Shown: one piece after another, positions 44,833-54,907 of the stretch | How the letters are laid out: each line of letters opens with the position of its first letter | Numbering within the stretch: position 1 is the stretch's first letter | From: Valencia hispanica | Lineage: Eukaryota; Chordata; Actinopteri; Cyprinodontiformes; Valenciidae | DNA length: 64,000 nucleotides | Reading direction: 5' to 3' | Assembly: GCA_963556495.2 (NCBI GenBank) | Contig: OY747704.1 | Location: 9,007,501-9,071,500, forward strand | Notes under the pieces: generated by a model | What the model saw: the letters and a program-made list of their open reading frames with translations, nothing else | Databases searched by the model: none | What the model was told of the DNA's origin: nothing | Made by a program: the position numbers and the translations under genes

Positions 44833-45245
44833 GTACCAAAAGGTGTTTTCTTGTATTTAATTAAGCAGCTCAGAAAATGATCATACAGCTGCCCTGAAGG
44901 AGGGACAAGCCCAACTCTCCTGCAACCTCGCATGTCTGACACCCGACTCCCCCACTCATCTCTCTCAAGCACCACAATGTTACGTTTTCACACTTCTTAC
45001 TGCTGGTAGAGGGAACGAGGTGAAAGGCCTCCTCACTAATGTTTAAATACTCTGAGGACTCTGTGACATATTTCCTAGATGCATTTACTAACCTATAATT
45101 AATCAATTTATTCATATTACCTTGAAATATTTCCATCACATTAGCCCGACAGATACAGGTACCTGGAACATGTATTCCTGGGGGCTATAGAGTCACTTTG
45201 TTTTCGAGCTAGTTGGCTTTAAAGCTGAAATCTGCGATAGAATTT
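44833..45245. other. Unrecognised DNA
   Basis: No gene or repeat is recognised; the minus-strand frame at 44870-45139 lacks any domain or splice support. Confidence 0.35.
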
Positions 45246-45249
45246 AAAA

Positions 45250-45590
45250 CAAGATCTCAGAGGTCACTACGGTGTCGAAAGCGGAAATCTGAAAACTTGA
45301 AATGACAAAGCAATATCCACTCTGAAGAATGAAATGGCAGCTAACGGGGATAAATGCCAGTGCTAATGGAGGCAGTTAGGCAGTCTCTCTCTGAGCAGTG
45401 GACTGAACTTGAGGGACGATCGAAACATCAAAATCTAAAAGTGACAAGAAGGTAGAGGGCAGACAGAATACCAGGGACTTTGCAGTTCAGCTGTTAAAAG
45501 AGGTGCTCGATCTGGATGTTGTGGGATAGATGGAGGTGTGTGGACGTGTTGGGAGGATGGCTGGAGGATGGCTTCTCTGCGATCACAGAT
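45250..45590 (+). pseudogene. L1/Tx1-like LINE ORF1 fragment
   Basis: Reads AISTLKNEMA (coiled-coil end) then ELEGRSKHQNLK ... FAVQLLKEVLDLD, the RRM-type core of L1 ORF1 (LEGR.RR.N.R motif). It has stops. It is cut by the MITE at 45591, with L1 ORF2 sequence after it at 46440. Confidence 0.6.
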
Positions 45591-46278
45591 AGCCCTTTTC
45601 CATTGCAAAGAACTGAGAGCCTGTTTGGAGCTGGAGCTGGGGCTGTTGCTGGAGCCAGAGCTTTCACAAAACCTCCTTCGTTTTCCATAACAAGGAGCCA
45701 ACTTGGAGCCACCGTGAGCTACGGCGTTGCATCATCGAAGCATCACTTCAGAAATCATGCGGAAAGCCGCTCGCCGGGAAATAAAGCAGATGCAGAAGAA
45801 GAAAAACCATAACAACAAAGATGGATGACCTCGTTGGAGTGCAGATGCTAATCGTCGCTTTACAAGCATTTGTTGCAATACAGTGGCAAAAGGCATCGCT
45901 GTTGCAGTTACTGTTGACAAGCCAACGTCGTAGTAGGCGACGTAGTCTTGAGGCTATCCATGTTTTCAACAACGTAGTAGGCAACGTAGTCTTGAGGCTA
46001 TCCATGTTTTCAACAACAACAAAAAAAAAACATTCCCAGCAGTCGGGATTTAAATGTGGCTGTCCTCTATTGTGTAGGCTGTGAATCCCTTCCCATTCCC
46101 CCATGACGTAGTAAGTGCTTGGATAGCTCCGCTTTGGCCCCCCACAAGAGTGGTGCCAGAGTAGCACCCGTTTCTGGCTCTCGGAGCTGGTGCTCGAGGG
46201 AAACGAAAACGAAAACACCGTAGCTTATTCAGCACGGGAGCCACGGGAGCTCCAGCTCCGCCTCAGTGGAAAAGGGCT
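45591..46278. mobile_element. MITE AGCCCTTTTCCA, copy 1, with 44-bp duplication
   Basis: Ends AGCCCTTTTCCATTG and inverse (CAGTGGAAAAGGGCT). It is homologous over nearly its full length to 55164-55690. Extra sequence near 45929-46090 includes a 44-bp tandem duplication (45929-45972, 45973-46016). It carries the short frame MDDLVGVQMLIVALQAF at 45821. It sits in an L1 copy. Confidence 0.82.
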
Positions 46279-46439
46279 GTTAGTGTAGCAGGAGCGTTTC
46301 CCCCCTTCTTTCTCTATGCGTTTACTTTTGTATTTTTATGTGTAGGGGGTGGTTGGGGAAGGGGGTTCTATTTGGGGACTATAATCAAGTTGCTGGTACA
46401 ATATGATTGAATTACAAATAATATGACCTCAAGGGCTGA

Positions 46440-46674
46440 TTGTGGAATGAATGACGTGGATACTGGAGGGATTATTGCTTTTTGTTTTTGGAATGTGAAT
46501 GGCACTAATGAACGGATACCACACGGCAAAGTGCGGTCTTATCTAAATTCATTAGGATCTGACGTGATTTTTTTTTAATTTATTTTTTAGAAGAGACGGG
46601 TTTACGAAGTGACGCACATTGCAAAATTAGAACTAGGTGGATAGGGCAAGTTTATCACTCTAGATCAGCACTGT
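46440..46674 (+). pseudogene. L1/Tx1-like ORF2 endonuclease start
   Basis: FWNVNGTNERIPHGKVRSYL (46488-46547) and further RTRWIGQVYHS at about 46625 are the N-terminal endonuclease blocks of L1. A T-run and stops interrupt it. It is probably the same L1 copy as 45250-45590. Confidence 0.75.
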
Positions 46675-46945
46675 GGAGTGTTTAGGCCGCCATATATAGG
46701 CATAAATATCTCTCAGGGATTGGACTACTATTCATCATTTTGAATCTGGTTCAGATTATATAATTTTTCTGGAAATTAGAGGCAAACAAATGGGCATGGT
46801 GTGACACCCAAATTCGCCACGCTGCCACAGCCCCACCCTCTTTTATAGCCTCGTAGTGCTGGACACAGAGTTATACCAATTTGTTTAAAAATCAGTCAAA
46901 ATCACATGTTCAATCAGTAATGGCTGACCTGGGGGGGGGTTTATC
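46675..46945 (+). repeat. Family Y repeat fragment
   Basis: GGGATTGGACTACTATTCAT, GGAAATTAGAGGCAAACAAA and CCGCCACAGCCCCACCCTCT-like sequence match family Y at 36490-36560. Confidence 0.75.
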
Positions 46946-47580
46946 CAGATTTAATTTAAAGTTTGTTACTGATGATTGTTGATTCTGTATCCAGGCTGGG
47001 GGTGTGTCTCAGTTGAAAAGTAGAACATGGCTCAAGTCAAAGTCATTTTCTATATTCCACTTTCTGTAGCCATCTTGTTTGAAACGACAAGTTCAAGGGG
47101 AATGTGAATATGTGAATATTCATTCTGATACTGCATGATCACTGTGCTATCATATTGACAGTTAGTACGTTTTCATGAACATCTGAATCGAGCTTTCTGG
47201 AAAAAAATAGCTAGTAGCTTTTCCAGAATGTGAGCCTTTAACCCAGTTTCCATGTCTGTCAGATAATCGAATCATTGAATGAAGTGCATTCGCCACCTCA
47301 AACCTTGGTGGAAACATGCGCCCTTTCAGGTTGATTTCACACATAGTAAACAAATGCTGGCAGCAGTCAATCAGATGGAGTAAAAGCAGGATATGCACAA
47401 TGAGCAAGGAAATGCAGAACAACAACTGCAGCTCAGTACATTTTGTAAGTACTGTACTGTTTGATTGTATTACACTTTCTGTTGCTGCTTGTTCTGGTGT
47501 TGTAATTCCCACTTCTCATCACTTACGGAAGGGGGAGTGCCCATGTCTTTTGAATGTCAGTATTTTTTTTAAGGAAAAAA
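46946..47580. other. Unrecognised DNA
   Basis: No exon or repeat is recognised; open frames on both strands at 47162-47615 overlap and lack support. Confidence 0.35.
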
Positions 47581-47681
47581 CACTTTTTAGTGAGGCAGAT
47601 ATGGTAACTAACTAGCATGCTAAGAAAATCATCATTAGCATGCTAGTTACCATACTATCGGCCTCAGTTTAAAAAAAAGTT
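47581..47681. repeat. Imperfect inverted repeat (hairpin)
   Basis: Arms 47581-47623 and 47635-47681: core TTAGCATGCTAGTTACCAT pairs with ATGGTAACTAACTAGCATGC-TAA (four extra bases), and flanking GAGGC and poly-T/A parts also pair. The loop is about 11 bp. Confidence 0.7.
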
Positions 47682-47796
47682 ACTAAGGATAGAGATGAAG
47701 AAAAGATAAGATATGGTAGTTAAGGTAACAAGCTCATTTCACTAATGTCAGACGCTAATACGCTCGTTCATTTCAAGACAGCATTAACTTTACCTT

Positions 47797-48247
47797 GAAT
47801 TTAGCATACAACGATGGCTGCTGCTCCCGAACATGCGCAATCACATTTGATGTATTGCCTCCTCAGGCTGCCACTGTTCTCAAGCACGTTTTGGAGGTTG
47901 GGCGACCTTCTTCTTCCAAGCCGGCTTTTTACGGTAGCCGAAGTATTCCAAAACATCCACTTAGAGACGGTGGAAAAAGTTCTGAGGGCTCGCCTCCTTC
48001 AGCCATCACACAGCCTGCAGTGCAGCCCGTTTGTCACTCACAACAAACGCAGGTGTGCGGGGGGGCGCTTTACGCTGGAGCTTCACACAGCATGAGGGAT
48101 GTTTACTTTCTCCCTGATGAGATGTCACTTAAAAAAAAAAAACGCTTATACCGCAGGGACGGTATGACGGAAAATTTTAGTGGTTTTGAAACCTTGACAT
48201 TTTCATATCGCGGTATACCTTGAAACCGGTAACCGGCCCATGCCTAC
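47797..48247. repeat. Repeat ending GGCATGGGCCGGT (inverted)
   Basis: The right end ...CGCGGTATACCTTGAAACCG-GTAACCGGCCCATGCCTA is a very common fish hAT-like repeat terminus. The 142-aa plus frame over it (47795-48223) is probably not a gene. The left limit is uncertain. Confidence 0.55.
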
Positions 48248-48820
48248 AACTAACACTGTACTAAGGTCGCTCATGCTACTAGTACTAGCTGCTCCCTAAA
48301 TATATTATTCTGTTGTCGAAATATCAGCTTTAGCTGGTTTTTAGGAATCAAGTTTTAAGGTGAAAATATCAGTCCTTGAGATTAGTCTATACTGACATTT
48401 TCCAATCGAATTTAAGTTTCTAATTTTGGGTTATTCTTGGTTTCTAATCCAGGTTGCAAACAGCGTCCACTTTAAGCCACCATCTTAGTCCGTGGTCCAA
48501 TAGCACCCCCAACATAAAATATTGTTAATAACTAAATTCCATGCGTATGTGGGATTGAAATAAGAAAGAAAGGAGAAATTGCCACTGCAATCTAGCTAAT
48601 CCAGATGTCCACTCAACATGCTGCCGTATAAAAGGCAATACGTAGTCGTTGTCCTGCCCAGTAAATTAAATCAAATTGTCTTTAGCTCATTTTTTGTGAA
48701 TTTAAAAACTGAATTATTGTAAAAAGTTTAAATTAGTAATATTTTATGAAAAAGAATCCCCGATTCCAATCAATTTAGCCATGCTTTTGTTAGGATAAAA
48801 AAAAAGTGTAATATGACACT
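48248..48820. other. ydjc intron next to the donor
   Basis: AT-rich with no recognised repeat or exon. Confidence 0.4.
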
Positions 48821-48822
48821 AC

Positions 48823-49001
48823 CTGCCCGCCAGACCAGCTGCCTCTTTCGCAGCCAAGGCATTAACAAGCAGAGATACATTGGAAATTCCTCCAGCCAAA
48901 AAGCAATCCACAATCCCCTGGTTTCTTCTCGGGCAGTAGCCAAAATCATCTCCTGTGACCACCATCAACAATCTTGGTAGTGGCATTTCTCTTGGAAGTT
49001 T
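48823..49001 (-). CDS. ydjc: ydjc exon with start codon (YdjC-like carbohydrate deacetylase)
   Basis: The coding part is 48986-48823 (54 codons plus two bases). It contains [13 protein letters not shown] and then [18 protein letters not shown], the N-terminal signature of YDJC; the DD pair includes the catalytic Asp of the family. I chose the ATG at 48986 because it lies just downstream of a pyrimidine-rich acceptor (AG at 49003-49002) and gives an N-terminus close to mammalian YDJC. The longer open frame starting at 49037 runs through that acceptor and is probably not used. The donor follows at 48822-48821 (GTAGTG), leaving phase 2, matched by the exon at 15635. An acceptor before the first coding exon implies an upstream noncoding exon. 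The protein is probably cytosolic; no signal peptide is visible. Confidence 0.85.
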
Positions 49002-49003
49002 CT

Positions 49004-49699
49004 GTGGTGGACATAGGACAGAGAAAACATGTAACATTCAATTTATGAAGTTGATTTGGTTGTTTCTTCCTATAAGTTTATATATTTCAAATTGTAGCCC
49101 GCTCCAGTTTTTGACAGGACAAAAACTTAAGCGCAGGTGCTGACCCTTAGTGAGATTAAATTAAATGCATCATTCTCAGCTTTCTGGTAATGGTAGTTAA
49201 CATGGTCATGTAGCAGACCAAATGAACAAATCCCACAGTCCAGCTTGTAAATCTGAGGGACAATATGATTTTTGTTCCTGTGAATTCTGCAACCCTGTGC
49301 TTCTGATGAAGGACTTAAACAACATAGGTGAACACCTTCATAAATTAATGGCTACAGTTTACACGTTCCGTCTCCGCAGCAGAGTTCAAGAGGGGATTCT
49401 GCACAATCAACCCAGAATCCTGCAGAATCTGTTTGACAGACTAGAGGAATAGAATTATAAAAACCCTCAACAATCTTCCCTTCATCTCTGCAATGAGCCC
49501 GGCAGGGGTCAGGTGAAGAAAAAATTTTGAGGTTCATATGTAACCGCAGTTTAATAAAGGGTAAAATAAAAATAAGGGTAAACGTATGTGCAAGATGCCC
49601 TGCAGCCTGCATACACAGACCTGTCGTTATTTTTATGAATAAAAAGTAATAATAAAAAAATATCCCCCACCCTCAGCTTTTTTCACAAACCGCACACTG

Positions 49700-49700
<1 letters not shown>
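49004..49700. other. ydjc upstream intron or flank, unassigned
   Basis: A plus-strand frame (49222-49449, 76 aa, Cys- and Leu-containing) has no recognisable domain. No repeat is recognised. Confidence 0.3.

Positions 49701-49704
<4 letters not shown>

Positions 49705-49745
<41 letters not shown>
49705..49745. repeat. AT microsatellite
   Basis: About 40 bp of AT directly before a LINE fragment. Confidence 0.9.
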
Positions 49746-49750
<5 letters not shown>

Positions 49751-49769
49751 CTGAATTGGCACCATTGTT

Positions 49770-50330
49770 CTTCACACTGAACACTTCATCAACTCCCCAT
49801 GTTGCCATCTTTAGAAGTTCTCTGATGACTGTCATAGTCGACCTCATCACAGGTGAGGACAACTCAGAGTACAAACCGTGGACCCACTATTTGTAGACTG
49901 GTGTCACTGAAATGGAGGAAGGATCAATGCTGGAAAAGCCAAGGAGCTGGTGGTGGATTTCTGCAGGTGCAGACTCACTACACTGACACTGGTGAACATC
50001 CAGGGAGTGGACATTGAGATAGTGAACCTGGGTGTTCACCTGAACAATAAACTGGACTGGAGCCATAACATTGATGCTCTCTACAGGAAGGGTCAGAGCA
50101 GACTCTACCTACTGAGGACACTGAGATCTTTTGGAGTCCAGGAGGCAACCTTCTTTGACTCTGTGGTGGCATCAGCCATCTTATATGGTTAAGTCTGTTG
50201 GAGCAGCAGCTTATAGCTGAGAGGAAGATATTAGATAAACTCATCAAGAAGTCGAGCTCTGCCCTAGGATGCCCTCTCAACCAAGTGCAGGTGGTAGGTA
50301 GCTAAAATAACATCACTGTTGGACAATGTC
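49770..50330 (+). pseudogene. Rex1/L2-like LINE reverse transcriptase fragment
   Basis: FSDD catalytic box at about 49814. The frame at 49950-50190 encodes ELVVDFCRC-like, NLGVHLNNKLDWSHNIDALY and GQSRLYLLRTLRSFGV, the RT thumb. Frameshifts and stops are present. 5' and 3' truncated. Confidence 0.8.
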
Positions 50331-50776
50331 TCCCACCCCATGCATGAAAAAGTTGCTAAAGTGGAGAGCTCCTTTTTAATTTATGATAAATCATACCTTT
50401 CTAGAATATATCAAATCCTATAATTGATGTTATTTTACCTGCTTGCTTTTGGAGTTCTTTTACTGTAAAGAAATAACTTAATAAAACAGACGTTAAGCTT
50501 ATCATTTACTCGAGGATGATAAGTTAACTTATTTCTGTTCACATACCATTGTTTTAGCGCTATAGGCCTACTTCTCTGAGACATACAACAGTTAAAAAAA
50601 ACATGTTTACGTCGATGAAACATGTATTTGGAAAACCAAATACATTTATTGACACGACTTTATTTTATAAAACAATGAGACGTAGATATCATTACGAAAG
50701 CGGACACAAGGGAAGCCTTTCAAAAAAGCACAGTGGGAAACAGTAAGTATATGTTGGGGAAAAGGAAGAAAATCTA
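50331..50776. other. Unrecognised AT-rich DNA
   Basis: Possible ydjc first intron; nothing recognised. Confidence 0.35.
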
Positions 50777-50782
50777 ACTTAC

Positions 50783-50935
50783 CAATTAAATCCTAAGCGT
50801 GTTTTTATGTTCAAGGCCACCGCAGACAGTGAATGCCACTGAGATAACCTGGAAAACAAACGTTACTTCCTACTCGCTTTCTTCGAATATGAAGTATAGT
50901 ACTTTACAGGAGAACAGCGCCACCTGGTGAAACAT
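50783..50935 (-). promoter_or_regulatory. Candidate ydjc noncoding first exon and promoter with CTCF-like site
   Basis: On the minus strand a good donor (TTG/GTAAGT) lies at 50782-50777, about 1.8 kb upstream of the ydjc start exon, which itself has an acceptor. Just upstream, 50917-50930 reads TCACCAGGTGGCGC on the minus strand, one mismatch from the CTCF core CCASYAGRKGGCRS. The stretch is less AT-rich than its surroundings and matches none of the repeats here. This fits a short 5' UTR exon and core promoter. No TATA box or CpG island is evident, so the assignment is inference from position and splice signal. Confidence 0.35.
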
Positions 50936-51375
50936 GGACGGTTTCGCCTAAACGAACTAGGCCAGAAATGTGTCTTTCCAAAATCTTTCCAATGGAAAAT
51001 TATACATGGATGTTGTTTGGTCCACTAAAAAAATAATAACGAGGAATAAAAGTAAACTTTGTTTACTCCTTCATTTTCCCTTGTATAGGTCCTACCGCTC
51101 TTTATTATATGCGTTAATGCATCTGCTATCTTTGTACGAGATTACTACTTCCTGAAACATGTCAGTCTACAGCAGCAACGCTGTGTTCATAGACCTATCA
51201 ACAGATTGGTTTTGTTTTGAATCTCAGCCATTTTTTTATGCTTCAAAGTATTTAATTCTAAAAATAAACCTTTAGTCTAAGTAGGCTACACAGTAGGCAA
51301 CACTTATATTCAAATTAATGAATCTTATAAAAATCCTGCATCATCATCATTAACAAATGTTAATTCTTGTTTTTA
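50936..51375. other. Unrecognised DNA upstream of candidate ydjc promoter
   Basis: No divergent gene is recognised. Confidence 0.35.
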
Positions 51376-51601
51376 TTACCTCCACCAAGGAGGTTATGTT
51401 TTCCCCAGGTTTATGTTTTTTTGTCTGTTAGTTAGCAACATAACTCAAAAAGTTATTGGTGGATTTTCAGGACATGTCTGCAATGGGACCAGGAAGACGT
51501 GATTAGAATTTTGGGGGTGATCCAAAAACCCTGAAGGTGAAGGGTTGGGGGGTCTGAGCTGCCTTGGCAGAGGTCTGCGCTCTCTGAGTGCTTTTCTATT
51601 T
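51376..51601 (+). repeat. Common fish repeat, near-complete copy 2
   Basis: Begins TACCTCCACCAAGGAGGTTA and ends CTGCCTTGGCAGAGGTCTGC ... GAGTGCTTTTCTATT. Inner terminal motifs ACCTCCACCAAGG and CCTTGGCAGAGGT are inverted. This repeat type is dispersed in fish and, as I recall, other animals. A fragment of the inverse lies at 11078. Confidence 0.75.
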
Positions 51602-51659
51602 TGCATTATGCTTTTTCAAAGGAACTCAAAAAAAATAAGTTCTGTGTTTTGTTGTCTTA

Positions 51660-52872
51660 AACTAGTCCATGCATTTGTTACCTCAAGGCTGGACTACTGT
51701 AATTCTTTACTATCAGGAAGTCAACAAAATGCCATTAAAAGCCTTCAGTTGATCCAAAATGCGGCAGCAAGAGTTCTGATGAATATTAAAAAGAGAGATC
51801 ACATTTCTCCTGTTTTAGCTTCCCTTCATTGGCTCCCTGTTAAATCCAGAATAGAATTTAAGATCCTTCTTCTTACATACAAAGCCCTTAATAGTCATGC
51901 TCCATCATACATCAGAGATCTAATTGGTCCATATGTTCCTCAAAGAGCCCTTCACTCTCAGACTGCAGGTTTACTTGTAGTTCCTAGGATTTCTAAAAGT
52001 AGAATGGGAGGCAGATCTTTTAGTTAGCGGGCTCCTCTCCTGTGGAACCAGCTCCCAGCTTTAGTCCATGAGGCAGACACTCTGTTTACTTTTAAGGCCA
52101 GGCTTAAAACTTTCCTTTTTGACAAAACTTATGTCAACTAAGAGTGGCTTAGGTCATCCTGAGCTATCTCTGTAGTTATGCTGCTATAGGCTTAGACTGC
52201 TGGAGGACAGACTTACCAATTTTCTTCACTCTGCTACTTCCTTTTCTCCTACAACTCTCCAGTTGTATTACAGTACATTCTGTTATTTCGACTGTTAACT
52301 TTGTTTTCTCTCAGTGTTTTTCTCTCCATAGAAGATATACCTGGTCTGGTATCCTGCTTGGCTGCAATGCCCTGTTGAACGGGGGGCATCGACTGGGATG
52401 ATCCTCCCAGTAACTGAACATCCACTGTGTCCTGTTATCAACTTTTTAACTTTCTGTAACATAGAAAGTTCTCTTATATCAGATCTTCCGTTCCCTTCTG
52501 TGTTTCTGCTTTGTCTTCTCAAACCCCCAGACGGTCGTGGCAGATGGCCGCTCCTACTGAGCCTGGTTCTGTTGGAAGTTTCTTCCTGTTAAAGGGGAGT
52601 TTTTCCTCTCCACCGTCGCTACATGCTTGCTCAGTATGAGGGATTGCTGAAGGATTGCTGTGGTTGGAAAGTCTGAATCATCGGGGCCCAACCTCACGCC
52701 AATGACTGACGCAATCTCCTGGGATTCCTTAAATAGGAAACTTTTTAACTGATGTTAAATGTTTGTATAAATGTATTGAAATGACTTCTTGTTAGGTGCC
52801 TTGAGATGACATCTGTTGTGAATTGGCGCTATATAAATAAACTGAATTGAAATTGAATTGAATTGAATTGAA
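51660..52872 (+). mobile_element. L2-like LINE, 5'-truncated, plus strand
   Basis: It encodes the ORF2 C-terminus ([20 protein letters not shown] ... [16 protein letters not shown]) with one stop at about 52025, the complete 3' UTR, and an (AATTG)n tail at 52840-52872. It is homologous and inverted to 18864-21700. Its 5' end starts 60 bp after the repeat at 51376-51601. Confidence 0.92.
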
Positions 52873-53113
52873 ATGTTCAAGACACAGATTCTGTAAAAAG
52901 TAATGTCAAGCACAAGGAGTAATTTGATCAGGGTGTTCTCAGACAGACAACTGCATACAGATGGTTAGGGTTTGTTTCTTCTTTTTCTTTTTCTTCTTCT
53001 TTTGGTTTTATTGGCGGGTGGCAACTAGCGTCAGGTGCATTTCCGCCACCTACTGTGTAGGAGTGTGGGTCGTACAATATAGTGTAGTTTAAAAAAAACA
53101 AAAAACAAAAAAA

Positions 53114-53347
53114 CTATATTCTTCTTATTAATCCGCTTTCTCTTAAGAATTCCAAAACTATCCTATATATAAATTTTCCCCCACTCAATACATTCTTTAA
53201 ACTCAATACCCCATATCCTTTTACTTTTAACTTTTCTTCTAACCTCTTCCTGTTTTCTATATACCTAGTGCAAACACATATTACATGTTCCGCCGTTTCC
53301 CTGTCCTCTCCACAAACACATAAACATGTAGGATGTTTCGCTATCAA
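53114..53347 (-). pseudogene. I/Nimb-like LINE ORF2 C-terminus
   Basis: CLCVCGEDRETAEHVICVC is the C-terminal CCHC-like motif typical of ORF2 in I/jockey-type LINEs, followed by ENRKRLEEKL and a stop at 53114. Confidence 0.75.
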
Positions 53348-53797
53348 ATAAAGCGTACTATTTAACGCTGTATGTCCCTCCTTAGCCGTGATATAACTGT
53401 TTGATCTCTATTATTCATTTGTATAATATTCTTCCTACTTTTTCTCTAAAGATGCTGTCCTTTCTTTTCCCTTATCCACTGATCCTGCCATTCGCCCATT
53501 ATTTGTTTTTTAATAATTGCTTTCACTTCTGCTACACTATATGGTATTTCTATTATTGTACCTTGTTTTGCTGCTGGCTTTGCATGAAAATCTGCTATTT
53601 CATTTCCCTCTACCCCTGTGTGTTGGAACCCACATGAATCTTATTTCTGACTCGATCTTATTTAATCTAAATAAACTTTCATATATTTCAAATAATATGT
53701 CAGGTCTACTATCTGTTGACATTGATTTAAGTGACATTAGAGCTGACAGTGACATACTATACCCTTTTTAATTCTATTTTTTTCTATCCATTATAAA

Positions 53798-53983
53798 CTA
53801 AATGAAATTGCTAACATTTCCAACGTTTCCAACTGCTAAATTGTCTGATGTTCTTATTTTAACATATTTTCCTAATATTGGAATACAAAAAGAAAATCCT
53901 GTATTCTCTTCTTCTGAATCTTTTGACCCATCTGTGAACACTGGAATAAACGATTTATGTGTACTACCTAATCTTTTATCCAA
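53798..53983 (-). pseudogene. I/Nimb-like LINE RNase H fragment
   Basis: Contains HKSFIPVFTDGSKD, the first active-site block (TDGS) of RNase H, joined by deletion to the RT fragment. Later RNase H blocks are weak or lost. Confidence 0.7.
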
Positions 53984-54890
53984 TCATATATCCTACCTGT
54001 AAATCCTAACCTACTAAATTTAATCAATAATCCCTCTTTCCAAACCATGTCGTATGCTTTTTCTACATCAAAATAAACTACTACAAAATTTTCTTTATTG
54101 ATTTGTGCTTTCCTGGTTTCAGTTTCAAGGCAGACTACAGGATCCATTGTTCCTTGGCTTTTCCTAAATCCACTTTGACACTGTGATATTAGTTTCCTAC
54201 TTTCAAGATAATATGTTAGTCTCTCCGTGATCATTCTTTCCATTATTTTTCCGATATATGACGTGAGTGCTATTGGCCTATAATTTTCTGGTTTGCTTGG
54301 ATCTTTTCCAGGTTTCATTATAAGAATTATCACAGCCTTTTTCCAATTATTGGTAATTTCCCTTTTTCCCAAACTTTGTTATATAATTCTAGTAATTTTA
54401 TTTTCATCTTACTCCCTGTTTAAGCATCTCATAACTAATTTTATCTTTACCTGGAGGAGTTACATTAGTTTTCCAAGAGCTCGCTCTAGTTTAAATAGTG
54501 TGAATGGAGCATCCATTGTAGTCATTACTTTCCCTTTATCATCTTCTACATCATTTTTCTTCTAGTTTCTTCTCTTCTTTTCCTTCTATCTTCCAATAAA
54601 TTATTATTACTATGAATTCTGAAAAATGTTTTAGCTAACATTTCTACTTTATCCTTATTGTTTATAGCTAATTCCTCTCCTGTTTTAAGCGCTGGATAGT
54701 TCCACTCTCTATGAATTCCTTTCATTTTTCTTATCATTCCCCACACACCACTATTGGTGTAGTTCTCCCAATCTTATCCCAAAAACCTCTCCAGTTCTCT
54801 CTATTTGCCCTTTTAATAACCCTCCTTGCTTTAGCCTGCAGTCTTTTGTGCTCTACTAAGTTATCAAAATTATGTGTCTTCCTTAATACT
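53968..54890 (-). pseudogene. I/Nimb-like LINE reverse transcriptase N-terminal part
   Basis: Right of 54746 the minus-strand codons resemble VEHKRLQAKARRVIKRANRE. 54746-54546 has a linker segment; 54372-53968 has NWKKAVIILIMKPGKDPSKP, YRPIALTSYIGKIMERMI, SGFRKSQGTMD and YFDVEKAYDMVW (first catalytic Asp). The YADD-containing core is absent: the next codons at 53983 already belong to RNase H. Confidence 0.88.
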
Positions 54891-54907
54891 TTGAGACTTT
54901 CACTAGG

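Noticed and set aside
47795..48223. 142-aa plus-strand frame as a gene
   Set aside because: It overlaps a known type of hAT-like repeat end and has no recognisable domain.
49222..49452. 76-aa plus-strand frame near ydjc as a divergent gene (for example a ccdc116 counterpart)
   Set aside because: It lies inside the presumed ydjc 5' intron, has no splice-supported context, and I do not recognise the protein.
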